From NCBI GenBank assembly GCA_019240015.1, contig JAFAZB010000327.1, forward strand, positions 1-33,017: a DNA stretch of 33,017 nt, in the 5' to 3' direction. The notes below the pieces were generated by a model. It was not told the origin of the DNA, ran no database searches, and saw nothing but the letters and a program-made list of their open reading frames with translations. The position numbers and the translations under genes were made by a program. Of this stretch, positions 1 to 8,069 are shown piece after piece. The first letter of the stretch is position 1. Each line of letters starts with the position of its first letter. This DNA comes from Solirubrobacterales bacterium (GTDB lineage: Bacteria; Actinomycetota; Thermoleophilia; Solirubrobacterales; Solirubrobacteraceae).

Positions 1-801
1 CGCGAGCACGAGTCCGAGGCCGCGCTGCGCTCCTACGCGCAGCGAGACCGCGTCCACACGGCCGAAGACCCAAGGCAGGTCGAAGACTTGGCGCTCGAGC
101 AAGCACACGCCGACCGGCAAGGCGGCAAACGAACACTCGTGCTCGCCCAAGCCACCAACGAGCACCTCGACGAGCTCAACGCCCGCGCCCAAGCGATCCG
201 CCACCAAGCAGGAGAACTCGGACGCCACAGCGCCGACCTCCCCGGCCGCCCCTACAAACTCCACGCCGGCGACGAGATCCAAATCCGCCGCACCACCCCT
301 CACCCCGAACTAGGCGCCCTTCGTAACGGCACCACCGCCCACATCACCAACGTCGCCCGCGACGGCCAACGGATCAACCTCCGGCTCCCAGACGACCGCG
401 ACGTACACCTCGACCGGGCACAGATCGACCAGGGCGACATCCGCCTGGCCTACGTCCAGCACCCCTTCCCCGCCCAAGGGCAGACCACCGACACCGCCCA
501 CCTGATCATCTCCGACCACGCGACCCACCAGGGCTCCTACGTCGCCCTCACCCGAGCCCGCGAACAAACCCACATCTACGGCGCGATCGACGAGCTCGAG
601 CTCGCCGACGGACAAGACCGTCTCTCGGCGCTCGCCGAACAAATGAGCCGCTCAGAACGAGAAACACCCTCGATCGACACGCCACTCGCCCACGAAGCCG
701 CGATCGAAGCCGAACAACAACTCGAACTCGACCAGCCGCAGCACGAGCCGAGCGACGCCCGCGAAGTTGGAGCAGAGCCAAGCCTAGGCTGGGAGCCATG
801 A
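1..801 (+). CDS. MobF/TraA-type conjugative relaxase-helicase, C-terminal part (5' end outside window)
   Basis: The frame is open from base 1, so the TTG at 88 given by the ORF track is not the true start. The visible 266 residues match the last part of a RecD-like superfamily 1 helicase domain as found at the C-terminus of MobF relaxases (TraA/TrwC family), which nick the transfer origin and unwind the plasmid or ICE strand. Supporting motifs are the late helicase block 'FPAQGQTTDTAHLI' followed by 'SYVALTRAREQTHIY' (UvrD_C_2-like motif VI), then an acidic, Gln-rich tail with no domain. The stop TGA at 799 overlaps an ATG at 798, a translational-coupling arrangement whose downstream partner is cut by the IS at 820. 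The N-terminal relaxase domain cannot be seen, so a free-standing RecD-like helicase remains possible. Confidence 0.75.
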   Translation, partial: REHESEAALRSYAQRDRVHTAEDPRQVEDLALEQAHADRQGGKRTLVLAQATNEHLDELNARAQAIRHQAGELGRHSADLPGRPYKLHAGDEIQIRRTTPHPELGALRNGTTAHITNVARDGQRINLRLPDDRDVHLDRAQIDQGDIRLAYVQHPFPAQGQTTDTAHLIISDHATHQGSYVALTRAREQTHIYGAIDELELADGQDRLSALAEQMSRSERETPSIDTPLAHEAAIEAEQQLELDQPQHEPSDAREVGAEPSLGWEP

Positions 802-819
802 CCGTCGTGGTAGCCGACC

Positions 820-845
820 TGAGCCAGGCCGGGTTTCACGGAGGC
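820..845 (+). repeat. IS3 left terminal inverted repeat
   Basis: The sequence starts TGAGCCAGGCCGGGTTT and matches the reverse complement of the right end at 22 of 26 positions. It defines the left boundary of the element, 18 bases after the relaxase stop codon. Confidence 0.85.
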
Positions 846-852
846 TTTGAAT

Positions 853-871
853 CGAGGACGATCTGTCCTCG
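853..871 (+). promoter_or_regulatory. hairpin ahead of IS3 orfA
   Basis: CGAGGAC and GTCCTCG form a perfect 7-base-pair stem around the loop GATCT, just inside the left IS end and about 20 bases before the orfA ATG. Structures at this place in other insertion sequences are known to block transposase expression from transcripts entering from outside. That role here is an inference. Confidence 0.4.
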
Positions 872-891
872 GGACAGGAGACCCTCCGCGG

Positions 892-1194
892 ATGTCAAGA
901 CCCCGGAAGTACCCAGATGAGCTGATCCAGCGTGGTGTGCGGCTGGCCTTGGAGTCCGGCCGGCCGATCTCGCACGTGGCGCGGGATCTCGGGATGCATC
1001 CCGAGACGTTGCGCAAGCGTGTGCGCCAGGCCGAGGCCGATAGTGGCTTGCGGCCTGATCTGCCGACCAGCGAGGAGCGCGAGGAGATCAAGCAGTTGCG
1101 CAAGGAGAACTTCGAGCTCCGCCGCGCGAACGAGATCCTGAAGGCCGCGTCGGTGTTTTTTGCGACCGAGCTCGACGCAGACCGTCCGAGGTGA
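892..1194 (+). CDS. IS3-family transposase OrfA (helix-turn-helix subunit)
   Basis: This 100-residue protein binds the IS ends and is the N-terminal part of the OrfAB fusion transposase. An HTH_Tnp_1-type helix-turn-helix spans roughly residues 5 to 50 ('HVARDLGMHPETLRKRV'). A leucine-zipper-like coiled coil follows ('LRKENFELRRANEILK') and ends in the usual KAAS block. The ATG at 892 was preferred over the TTG at 847 because it starts the conserved SRPRKY segment and has a GGAG about 11 bases upstream. It overlaps orfB by 4 bases in the -1 phase. A run of six T at 1156-1161, in frame as TTT TTT, is the likely slip site, since the orfB frame has no stop between that run and its GTG. Confidence 0.9.
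   Translation: MSRPRKYPDELIQRGVRLALESGRPISHVARDLGMHPETLRKRVRQAEADSGLRPDLPTSEEREEIKQLRKENFELRRANEILKAASVFFATELDADRPR
1156..1161 (+). promoter_or_regulatory. probable -1 programmed frameshift site of the IS3 transposase
   Basis: Six consecutive T sit as two Phe codons near the end of orfA. A tRNA slipping back one base on the second TTT re-pairs perfectly and enters the orfB frame, which is open from there on. IS3-family elements generally make their active transposase by such a -1 shift. No obvious stimulatory structure was identified. Confidence 0.55.
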
Positions 1195-2075
1195 GCGTGT
1201 TCGTCGATGAGCATCGTGATCGCTTCGGCGTCGAGCCGATCTGCCGGACTCTGGGCGTGTCGGCGTCCGCCTACTATCACCGCCGCTGCGGCGCCCGCTC
1301 GCAGCGTCAGCTCGAGGACGAGCGAGTGCTCGCGGTGATCCGCAGCACGCACAAGAAGAACTACGAGGCCTATGGGTACCGCCGGACTTGGAAGGCACTG
1401 CTGCGGGCGGGTGAGCGGGTCCCGCGCTGCCAGGTGCAGCGGCTGATGCGCTCCCACGGCATCCAGGGGGCCAAGCGTCGCGGCAAGTCGTGGCGCACGA
1501 CCAAGCCCGACCCGAACGCCCACCGGCGACCCGACTTGGTGCAACGGAACTTCACCGCTGATGAGCCCAACCGCCTCTGGGTCGGCGACCTGTCGTATCT
1601 GCGCTGTTGGGAGGGCGTCGTCTACTTCGCGTTCATCATCGACGTGTTCAGCCGCCGCGTGGTCGGCTGGCAGCTCGCTTCGCACATGCGTACCGACCTG
1701 GTCCTCGACGCGCTCAGAATGGCGCTCGGCACCCGCGAGCACGGCGCCGACTTCCGGCTGGTCGCACACTCAGATATGGGCAGTCAATACACGTCGGGCG
1801 ACTACACCCAAGTGCTCGACGACCACCGGGTGCTCGCCTCCGTCGGATCGGTCGGCGACGCCTACGACAACGCGCTGGCCGAGAGCTTCGTCGACAGCTT
1901 CAAGACCGAGCTGATCTCCGACCGCGTCTGGCAAACCAGATCCCAACTCGAGCTCGCCGTCGTCGAATACATCGCCTGGTTTAACCACGACCGCCTGCAC
2001 GAAGCCCTCGGCGACATCCCGCCGATCGAGTTCGAGACCCTCGCCGCTCTACGGGTTCAGAGCATGGCTCGATGA
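1191..2075 (+). CDS. IS3-family transposase OrfB (DDE integrase-fold subunit)
   Basis: This 294-residue protein is the catalytic part of the transposase, carrying a retroviral-integrase-like rve domain. An HTH_21-like region ('YEAYGYRRTWKALL') precedes the core. The catalytic residues are visible: first Asp in 'LWVGDLSYL', second Asp in 'VAHSDMGSQYTSGDY', and Glu in 'ALAESFVDSFKTELI', giving the DDE triad with the IS3 spacing. The end 'WFNHDRLHEALGDIPP' is typical of the family. Length is normal and no stop or frameshift is seen, so the copy looks competent. Translation may start at the GTG at 1191 but the functional product is more likely the OrfAB frameshift fusion. Confidence 0.92.
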   Translation: MSVFVDEHRDRFGVEPICRTLGVSASAYYHRRCGARSQRQLEDERVLAVIRSTHKKNYEAYGYRRTWKALLRAGERVPRCQVQRLMRSHGIQGAKRRGKSWRTTKPDPNAHRRPDLVQRNFTADEPNRLWVGDLSYLRCWEGVVYFAFIIDVFSRRVVGWQLASHMRTDLVLDALRMALGTREHGADFRLVAHSDMGSQYTSGDYTQVLDDHRVLASVGSVGDAYDNALAESFVDSFKTELISDRVWQTRSQLELAVVEYIAWFNHDRLHEALGDIPPIEFETLAALRVQSMAR

Positions 2076-2099
2076 AAAGATCACAACCCACCAAACCCA

Positions 2100-2125
2100 G
2101 TCTCCGTCAAACCCGGTCCGGCTCA
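2100..2125 (-). repeat. IS3 right terminal inverted repeat
   Basis: Read on the minus strand it starts TGAGCCGGACCGGGTTT, the mate of the left end. It lies 24 bases after the orfB stop codon, the normal position for an IS3 right end. Confidence 0.85.
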
Positions 2126-2473
2126 GAGAACCCTGGCCTTGAGCGTTGGAGGAGGTTGAGTGCGCTCGCGCTGGCGCCCGAATGCAGCATTCTGCAATGC
2201 GGACACGCGATTTCGTGCAGTGAGACGAGATGTACGCGCGGCCTCGGTGCCCTCGTCCCGGAGGGCGGACGGGCACGCAGAATCAGGAGACCTCCCGCCT
2301 AGTCGTCGCATTCGAGTAGGACGGAGCGCGACTGAACGTCGCCATAGACCAGCCGCGCTCCTGCGAGCGCACACCAGATCGGGATCCTGGCGCTGAAGCA
2401 GTTGGCGCTAACCTGTCGGCTCGCTCACCGGATACGGACTATCGTATACCCGTCGCGAGGCTGAAATTAGGGT
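2126..2473. other. 348-base gap between IS3 and next gene
   Basis: No ORF here resembles a protein; the ORF-track entries are short, shadow-like and have no ribosome site. The segment is the right flank of the IS. Joined to the left flank, the ATG that overlaps the relaxase stop would reach a stop after 12 codons, so no interrupted gene is restored. Two small dyads are visible: GCATT-CTGC-AATGC near 2187-2200, and ATACG-GACTAT-CGTAT at 2432-2447, the latter 30 bases before the next start and possibly part of its promoter region. Confidence 0.5.
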
Positions 2474-3079
2474 GTGATGCCGACCAGACGGCCGTGGCTG
2501 CGATTTGCGCGGGTGAGCGGACTCGCCGCGGGGGTGGCGATGTTCTGGTGCGTTCTTGTGCTGCTCGCACACGCCGCTGGTGGCTGGCTGGCGTGTGGGT
2601 TTGATACGTCCGACTGTGCGACCACCACCGCCAAGACATTCGTCTACCAAGGGCAGCTGCGCTACCCCAACGCTTCGTTTGACGTCACAGGCCCGGGCGC
2701 CTACCGGGTCGGCGGGTTTCGCACGGACAGCCAAGGTCGCTACTGCATCGTCTGGACCCCCGACGGCGCTGGCTTCACTCTCCGGGGGAACCCAAACTAC
2801 GTGATCGGGACCACCGGCACGGGTCAACGGCTTCACGGCCACCCACCCGCAGGCTGCCAATACGGCAACGGAGGCGTGCTCTGGGACCGTTCCAAGGACC
2901 TGACCAGCAGCCCTCAATACCTGTCGGTGGTCATCCTCGACCTAGCGACGATGGGCCTGCTCGCAGTCGGGATCGTCCGCGGAAGGCGCTATCCCGGTGG
3001 AGAGATACGAGCCATCGGGCTGGCGCTGACCGCTGCAAGCACCGCACTTCCACTGATCTTGTGGTGGAGCCAGCTCTAG
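2474..3079 (+). CDS. membrane-anchored hypothetical protein with extracytoplasmic domain
   Basis: I do not recognise a family. The 201 residues start with a basic stretch and a membrane segment at about 14-36 ('LAAGVAMFWCVLVLLAHAAGG'). An extracytoplasmic domain with four Cys follows, including 'CGFDTSDC', and the segment 'YPNASFDVTGPGAYRVGGFRTDSQGRYCIVW' has the look of a carboxypeptidase-regulatory-like beta-sandwich. Two further membrane segments lie near 145-165 and 177-197. The start is GTG 2474 or the adjacent ATG 2477. It is cargo of the putative integrated element and has no clear operon partner. Function is unknown. Confidence 0.6.
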   Translation: MMPTRRPWLRFARVSGLAAGVAMFWCVLVLLAHAAGGWLACGFDTSDCATTTAKTFVYQGQLRYPNASFDVTGPGAYRVGGFRTDSQGRYCIVWTPDGAGFTLRGNPNYVIGTTGTGQRLHGHPPAGCQYGNGGVLWDRSKDLTSSPQYLSVVILDLATMGLLAVGIVRGRRYPGGEIRAIGLALTAASTALPLILWWSQL

Positions 3080-3097
3080 CGACCTCCTGAGCCGTCG

Positions 3098-3122
3098 CGG
3101 CTGGCATCTTGGCTACCAGCCG
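3098..3122. terminator. hairpin between convergent genes
   Basis: CGGCTGG and CCAGCCG form a 7-base-pair stem with an 11-base loop, in the 94-base space between the stop codons of two convergent genes. There is no T run, so termination is only suggested by the position. Confidence 0.35.
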
Positions 3123-3173
3123 TGGGGCGATCGGGCACCAGTTGCTTTCTTGGGGCGGCCACGAGCTCAGCGG

Positions 3174-5990
3174 TCAGAACGCCGACCTGGCTCGCCGTCG
3201 ACGTGGTGCCGGCAGTGTTTGACGTTGTAGAGCAACGGGTTTGATCTTCTTCCCCCTTAGCACCAGCCACACGATGGGTTCGCCGTGCGGTCCGCGGGAA
3301 ACGCGTATCACCGCATGTCCGCGCAACTGTCTGGAAATCAGAAACGTCGCGGTGATGAGCTTCCGGCCATTGACCGCTCGAACGAGCAGCTGGGTGTGAC
3401 GGGGGATGACCCCACTGATGATGGCTAGCGCGCCAGGGTGGAGCGGGGCCCCAAGCAATTGGGCCAGGCCAGGTGCGGTTGCTGCCTTGCGTCGTGTGCT
3501 AGGCAAGGTAATGGTAAAAGACCCGCGCGAGCTCAGGCGACGCGTGCGAACAGCGTTTTGCATCGGTGTCGGGTCGCACGCAGCAGCAACAACCCCTGCC
3601 CCAAACCAGCTTGAGCACGCCAACGGCGCCGGGCCGGACGCCCTTCGGCGCAGTTGTGGACAGTCGGCACCTGAACAGGAAAGATTACCGCCGGTCTGAC
3701 TCCATGGAGCATAGTAATGCCCTGCATGGTCTGCGCCGCAATCGCCGGCGGCCGCAGGGGGAGGCGCAGCCGGCCCGCATGGAGACCCCGACGGCGTGCC
3801 GGGCTCAGGGGTCTCCCCCCAGGCGCCAGGCCAGTCAGTCCAGTTCTCTGGGCCGCTGGTCCAAAGATTTCCTTCACCGGCAGTCGCCGGGAGGGGGATC
3901 AGCGCACTCGCCTGCTGATTGTTTCCCCATAGGGCGCCGCCATCGTTCGGATTGTCGTTCAGTGCCGCGCTATCTGGCTGCGCGTAGTTCGCGTGCGACC
4001 CTGCGGCGGGGAACACGTCCACGTTGAGCCCGCTCGCGAGCGGCTGGCTACTGGTGGAGCATGTCCCCGGGGTGGAGATACCTAGCCCGCAGTCGAGCCC
4101 GGCAGGCAGGTAGCTGTCCCATGACCCATGGTCTGAGAGCTCAACATACGCGATCGCGTTACCCGTGGTAGCCGGGGCAACGGTGATCCCTTCCCAATCG
4201 CCAGCATGATTGCCCACATCGCCCAGCGCCTGGTTGTACCTGTAGTAGATCCAATAATCGATGTACGTGTAACCACCGGGGGATGGCCCCACCAAATGAT
4301 AATAGATAGCCGATGCTGGCCCAGTATCGCAGTCATGTAGGGGATAATTGTCGACGTCTGTCTGATGGCATGCTGGATTGGGTGATACATAGGAGTCCGG
4401 GTCTGACGCACCATCGTGGTTGATACTGATGTAGCTATCAGTCGTAGGGTGCTGCTGCAGGCTGGAGTCCCCCATCAGGGCCACGCAACCCGTGGTCGGT
4501 GAGCAAAGCTCGTTCCAGTTCCTCCCCGTCGCCGGGTCGCGCTCGTTCAGAAAATCTTCAACGTTGAGCGGCCGCCATTTTTCTGAGCTATCAAAGTTAA
4601 GGTATGGCCTGAATTGCGCGGCCAAGGCGGCAGCGTTGACGCCTGTGTCGGTAGCGGTTATGTCAATGTAGCCGCTGTATTGGTCGTTTGGCGTCAGTAT
4701 GAACGTATACGTACCAGTCTGTTGTAACGTGACGTTCCCTGTCGAGCTCGAACTGCATGCGCCCCCTGTCCAGGCGGGCGAGCCGTCGGGATTGCGAAGA
4801 TCCAGGTTCTTACACCCATCGTCCCAATTGGGTTCAGTGATCGTGATGGGGTCCCCCGCGGTCGCCCAGAACGAAACGCGTGCTAGCTGCCATGGCGTGG
4901 TCTGCACCCTGACATTGCCGCCGGAGGGGGTTGGGACAACGGAGTAGTCTGCCGTCGCGGGCACGTCGAAGACCGTCATGGCGATGGTGCCAGCGTTCTG
5001 ATCTGCAGGATCGAGCCTAAGCGTGTAGGTGCCGGTCTGGCTCAACGCGATGCGCCCGGTCGATTTGGAGCTACACGCGCCGCCGCTCCAAGCCGACGTG
5101 CCGTCTGGATTGACCAGCGTCATGTTCTTGCAGCCATCCTGCCAGTTGTCTGCGTCTGCTGCGACGATCTCGCCGGTAAAGCCGGAAAAGTTCACCTGTG
5201 CCACTTGCCACGGGCTAGTTGAGATTGATGCCGCGCTCCCTGACGAGCTTGGACTCACCGTGTACAGACTGGCTGCCGGGACGTCGAACACCGTCATGGC
5301 GATCGTCCCCGAGTTCTGGTCTGTCGGATCGAGCTCGAACGTATACGTGCCGGTCTGGCTCAACGAGATGCGGCCGGAGGATTTGGAGCTACACGCGCCG
5401 CCGCTCCAAGCCGACGTGCCGTCTGGATTGACCAGCGTCATATTCTTGCAGCCATCTCGCCACGCGTCCGCGTCGACGGCCACGACCTCTCCCGAAGAGC
5501 CGGAGAAGCTCACGTCTGCGACCTGCCAGGGGGACGTCGAGACCGTTGCCGTGTCGCCAGACGCGCTCGGCACTACCGAGTAGCTGCCGGTGGTGGTCGC
5601 GTCGAAGAACGTGAGGTCAATCGATCCCGTATTCTGGTCGGTGGGGACGAGCTGAAAGGTGTACGTTCCGCTCTGCTGGAGCGCGATGCGTCCGGTTGAC
5701 CGCGCGCTGCAGCCACCGCCGCTCCAGGCGGTGGATCCATCTGGATTGAGCAACGCCATGTTTTGACAACCGTCATGCCAGTTGTCGGCGTCGACAGCCA
5801 CGACCTGCCCCGCGTTCCCGGAGAAAGTGATATCGGCGACTTCGTTCGGGCTGTCCTGTGCCACATGGACCGTTGCCCCTGAGGCCGCGGGAGACACTGA
5901 GTAGGACAAAGTGTCAGCGGAGGCGGAAGACGGCGACAATGTAATCGCCACTGCTAGCACTGCGCTGATCACACACGCTATCCGTCGCAT
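3174..5990 (-). CDS. large secreted protein with four tandem beta-sandwich repeats and a Vps62-like domain
   Basis: The start is ATG 5990 (938 residues), not the upstream start of the ORF track. It has a GGGAGG ribosome site and opens a clear signal peptide, 'MRRIACVISAVLAVAITLS' with cleavage after 'ASA'. Residues about 29-456 are four repeats of about 106 residues, each with a 'DGCKNMTLVNPDG' segment, a second Cys in 'GGACSS' and a closing 'TGTYTFELDPTDQN'. They resemble PPC-type beta-sandwich modules, each probably with one disulfide. Residues about 465-750 resemble Vps62/DUF946-type domains: 'FRPYLNFDSSEKWRPL', 'YIDYWIYYRYN', 'NHAGDWEGITV', 'AGSHANYA'. The last 190 residues are basic and unassigned. 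No catalytic role is known. The middle is more AT-rich than neighbouring genes, which fits transfer on the element. Confidence 0.7.
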   Translation of the reverse strand: MRRIACVISAVLAVAITLSPSSASADTLSYSVSPAASGATVHVAQDSPNEVADITFSGNAGQVVAVDADNWHDGCQNMALLNPDGSTAWSGGGCSARSTGRIALQQSGTYTFQLVPTDQNTGSIDLTFFDATTTGSYSVVPSASGDTATVSTSPWQVADVSFSGSSGEVVAVDADAWRDGCKNMTLVNPDGTSAWSGGACSSKSSGRISLSQTGTYTFELDPTDQNSGTIAMTVFDVPAASLYTVSPSSSGSAASISTSPWQVAQVNFSGFTGEIVAADADNWQDGCKNMTLVNPDGTSAWSGGACSSKSTGRIALSQTGTYTLRLDPADQNAGTIAMTVFDVPATADYSVVPTPSGGNVRVQTTPWQLARVSFWATAGDPITITEPNWDDGCKNLDLRNPDGSPAWTGGACSSSSTGNVTLQQTGTYTFILTPNDQYSGYIDITATDTGVNAAALAAQFRPYLNFDSSEKWRPLNVEDFLNERDPATGRNWNELCSPTTGCVALMGDSSLQQHPTTDSYISINHDGASDPDSYVSPNPACHQTDVDNYPLHDCDTGPASAIYYHLVGPSPGGYTYIDYWIYYRYNQALGDVGNHAGDWEGITVAPATTGNAIAYVELSDHGSWDSYLPAGLDCGLGISTPGTCSTSSQPLASGLNVDVFPAAGSHANYAQPDSAALNDNPNDGGALWGNNQQASALIPLPATAGEGNLWTSGPENWTDWPGAWGETPEPGTPSGSPCGPAAPPPAAAGDCGADHAGHYYAPWSQTGGNLSCSGADCPQLRRRASGPAPLACSSWFGAGVVAAACDPTPMQNAVRTRRLSSRGSFTITLPSTRRKAATAPGLAQLLGAPLHPGALAIISGVIPRHTQLLVRAVNGRKLITATFLISRQLRGHAVIRVSRGPHGEPIVWLVLRGKKIKPVALQRQTLPAPRRRRARSAF
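4660..5935 (-). repeat. four in-gene tandem repeats, about 318-base period
   Basis: The four protein repeats are also visible in DNA. The two central copies are nearly identical over long stretches; for example CTACACGCGC occurs at 5071 and 5389, 318 bases apart, followed by the same sequence. The outer copies have diverged. This indicates recent internal duplication of the middle unit within an older repeat array. Confidence 0.7.
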
Positions 5991-6518
5991 GCGCGCCTCC
6001 CAACGTTTCAAATACCTGGCCCGCAGGCAGGTCCGACGTACAGGAGCATGCCCAGCATCGGTCCTGTCGTCAAGGGCGTTAGTACATAGGTCCATGCGTC
6101 TACGTAACACCACCAGCCTCGGGCTAGTCCGCGCCGCTTGTGGTCCTCAGCCGGGCCACGCCCACTTTGATTTGCGAACCCGCTTGGCTGCGGTCCCGCC
6201 AGCTAGCAGATGCTCTCGGGGCGAGGCATTCGCTGCGCCGCTACGGGCGAGGTCTGCCGGCGGCCGTGCCCTGGGTCGGCTTTGCTTCCGAGGGCTCTCT
6301 CAGGCCACGCTGGGCACGTGCTTCTGGGTCAACGGAGCAATGCGAAACGAGCGAGCTCCCGCCCTCGGATGGGTCGGACGCAGGCCGGGGGTGAAATGAG
6401 GGGCTGGCGCGTTCGTCTCGACAAGCTGTAAAGGGACCGGCCGTCGCGTTCGATTAACGACTACGCGGCGGTTAGCGCTACAGCAAATGACCCGGCTCGC
6501 AGCGCCGCGAACGTCTCG
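5991..6518. other. 528-base divergent intergenic region
   Basis: It lies between the divergent starts of the large secreted protein and the polytopic membrane protein. The ORFs called here have no homology I can recognise and lack convincing ribosome sites, apart from the GGGAGG serving the 5990 start. Promoters for both genes must lie here, but I see no clear -35/-10 pair, tRNA or strong hairpin. Confidence 0.4.
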
Positions 6519-7718
6519 ATGTATGTAACAGAACCAACGGTGGCCCTGAACTGCCCGGCACGCGCCCGTTCGAGCGGACGCGGACGGGTCCTATTCCCGA
6601 CGGTGATGGTTGCTCTCGTATTGCTGCTCGCGATCGGCTTGCACCTGAGCGGCTTCCGCGGCGGCCTCACCGTGTTCGTCGGCTTCGGGAGCCATTTCGC
6701 CGCCGCGACGCATCCGCCACCCGGAGCGCTCGTCGATACGTCGAACGGGTACGACGGCCAGTTCTTCTACCTCCAGGCTCACGATCCGTTGCTGCTACAC
6801 AGCTCGACGGTGAGCGCGTTGCGCGCCGCCGGCGAGGGGTTCCGAGTCCAGCGCGTCGCCTATCCGGCGCTTGCGTTTCTGCTGGCCGGCGGTCGGTTCA
6901 GCGCAATCCCGTTCGCGCTGCTGGCGGTCAACCTCATAGTGGTGCTCGCCCTCACTGCCGGGTTTGCGATCTATGCCCGTCGCCGCGGCTGGTCGACCTG
7001 GTGGGCGGTCGCGATCGCGCTGATGCCCGGCATGCTGCTACCCGTCTTGCGCGATCTGAGTGATCCGCTGGCCGCGGCCAGCATGCTGGCCGCGGTGCTG
7101 ATGTGGCGCAGTGGGCAAAGATGGCCTGCCGCCTTGGCGCTGAGCGTCGCGGTGCTCGCGCGGGAGGTAATGATGGTCGTGGTCCTTGCACTGGCAGCCG
7201 AGGCCGCCGTCCGAGCCTGGAGGCAGCGCGCGATCCCCGGCGCTTGGCGTAGCGCGGCGTCGCGGGCGTGGCCGGTGGTGGTCGTGCCGACGGTGATATT
7301 TGCCGGGTGGCAGGCCTACATCACGACCCGTTACGGCGGCCCGGTTGGCGGTGCGCCCCTGAGCCCTCCCCTGGTCGGCATCGTCGATGAGGTGCGACGA
7401 TCGATGCACAACAGTTGGCCGCCGTACGCGGTGTGGGACCTCGTCTACGTGCTGCTGATCCTCGCCGCGGCGGCCGCGGCACTCGCCTCGCTCAGCCGCC
7501 AGGTGACCATCACCAGCGCCGCAGCCTCCGCGCTAGCTTTGGGGGCGCTGATCCCGATGATGGGCGACGCCTGGAGCGACACCCGCCTGAGCGCGCCGCT
7601 GTTCGCCGTCCTGCTCGTCGACGGCCTGCAACGGCGACACCGCAGCTCCGTGCTGATCAGCACAATCGCTGCGGCAACGACGATCCTGATCCCGTTCTCC
7701 ATCCCCGGCGCCTTCTAG
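6519..7718 (+). CDS. polytopic membrane protein, AZOBR_p60025-like (cell-surface glycopolymer type)
   Basis: The 399 residues contain roughly eight to ten hydrophobic segments from residue 28 onward. The N-terminal extracytoplasmic loop 'GYDGQFFYLQAHDPLLL' and the following 'RVQRVAYPALAFLLAGG' match the signature I associate with the AZOBR_p60025 family of polyprenol-dependent glycosyltransferase-like proteins (GT-C fold). These are thought to add sugars to envelope polymers. That assignment rests on motif memory and the substrate is unknown. The ATG at 6519 has no strong ribosome site. A GTG at 6606, just before the first membrane segment, is an alternative. An 11-base-pair hairpin lies 62 bases downstream. 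Confidence 0.6.
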   Translation: MYVTEPTVALNCPARARSSGRGRVLFPTVMVALVLLLAIGLHLSGFRGGLTVFVGFGSHFAAATHPPPGALVDTSNGYDGQFFYLQAHDPLLLHSSTVSALRAAGEGFRVQRVAYPALAFLLAGGRFSAIPFALLAVNLIVVLALTAGFAIYARRRGWSTWWAVAIALMPGMLLPVLRDLSDPLAAASMLAAVLMWRSGQRWPAALALSVAVLAREVMMVVVLALAAEAAVRAWRQRAIPGAWRSAASRAWPVVVVPTVIFAGWQAYITTRYGGPVGGAPLSPPLVGIVDEVRRSMHNSWPPYAVWDLVYVLLILAAAAAALASLSRQVTITSAAASALALGALIPMMGDAWSDTRLSAPLFAVLLVDGLQRRHRSSVLISTIAAATTILIPFSIPGAF

Positions 7719-7780
7719 GATCGCCGGTCCCGCTCCAGGCCTCACCTCAGAGCTCCTCGATCCGGCTCGTTGGATTGCTC

Positions 7781-7812
7781 GCTCCGCTACTGATCGCATG
7801 TAGTAGCGGAGC
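7781..7812. terminator. strong 11-base-pair inverted repeat after the membrane protein gene
   Basis: GCTCCGCTACT and AGTAGCGGAGC pair perfectly around the 10-base loop GATCGCATGT, 62 bases after the stop at 7718. No T run follows, so it is either a terminator of the GC-rich, U-poor kind or an RNA-stabilising end structure. Confidence 0.5.
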
Positions 7813-8069
7813 CGCGACGTCCCCAGACTGCAGGGCAGCACCACTGCTTCTAGGTCAGGCCCGGCGCCGAGAGCTAACTGCGCTCCGACACGGCCTGCGG
7901 CGCATCCGACGACGATCCTTGGTCGAACGAAGCAGTGGACCTCGCAGGCTGCACAGGCGGCGTAGTGCGCACTCAAGGGCGGATCCTTGGAGACCCGCGC
8001 TGGGGTTCAAGCGACCGCCCCGAGGCGAAACCGGGCACAGCTCGAGCGATAAGTTCAGCCAGCAGTCGA

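Larger units (their letters stand above)
820..2125 (+). mobile_element. IS3-family insertion sequence, complete
   Basis: The 1306-base element has imperfect terminal inverted repeats of about 26 bases, starting TGAGCC at the left and ending GGCTCA at the right; 22 of 26 positions match, including a shared CCGGGTTT block. It carries overlapping orfA and orfB in the -1 phase, as is usual in IS3. Length and TGA...TCA ends fit the family. The bases outside the ends (ACC on the left, GAG on the right) do not form the expected 3 to 5 base target duplication, so the copy probably recombined or caused a deletion after insertion. Confidence 0.88.

Noticed and set aside
576-1769. 397-residue minus-strand ORF over the relaxase end and IS3
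   Set aside because: It is antisense to orfA, orfB and the relaxase, which have clear motifs; its sequence has no domain and reflects high-GC frame openness.
4660-5935. CRISPR-like or intergenic repeat array
   Set aside because: The 318-base periodicity is in frame and encodes the protein repeats of the secreted protein.
5911-6431. Plus-strand ORFs in the 5991-6518 gap
   Set aside because: They overlap the signal-peptide start of the minus-strand gene, lack ribosome sites and resemble no protein.
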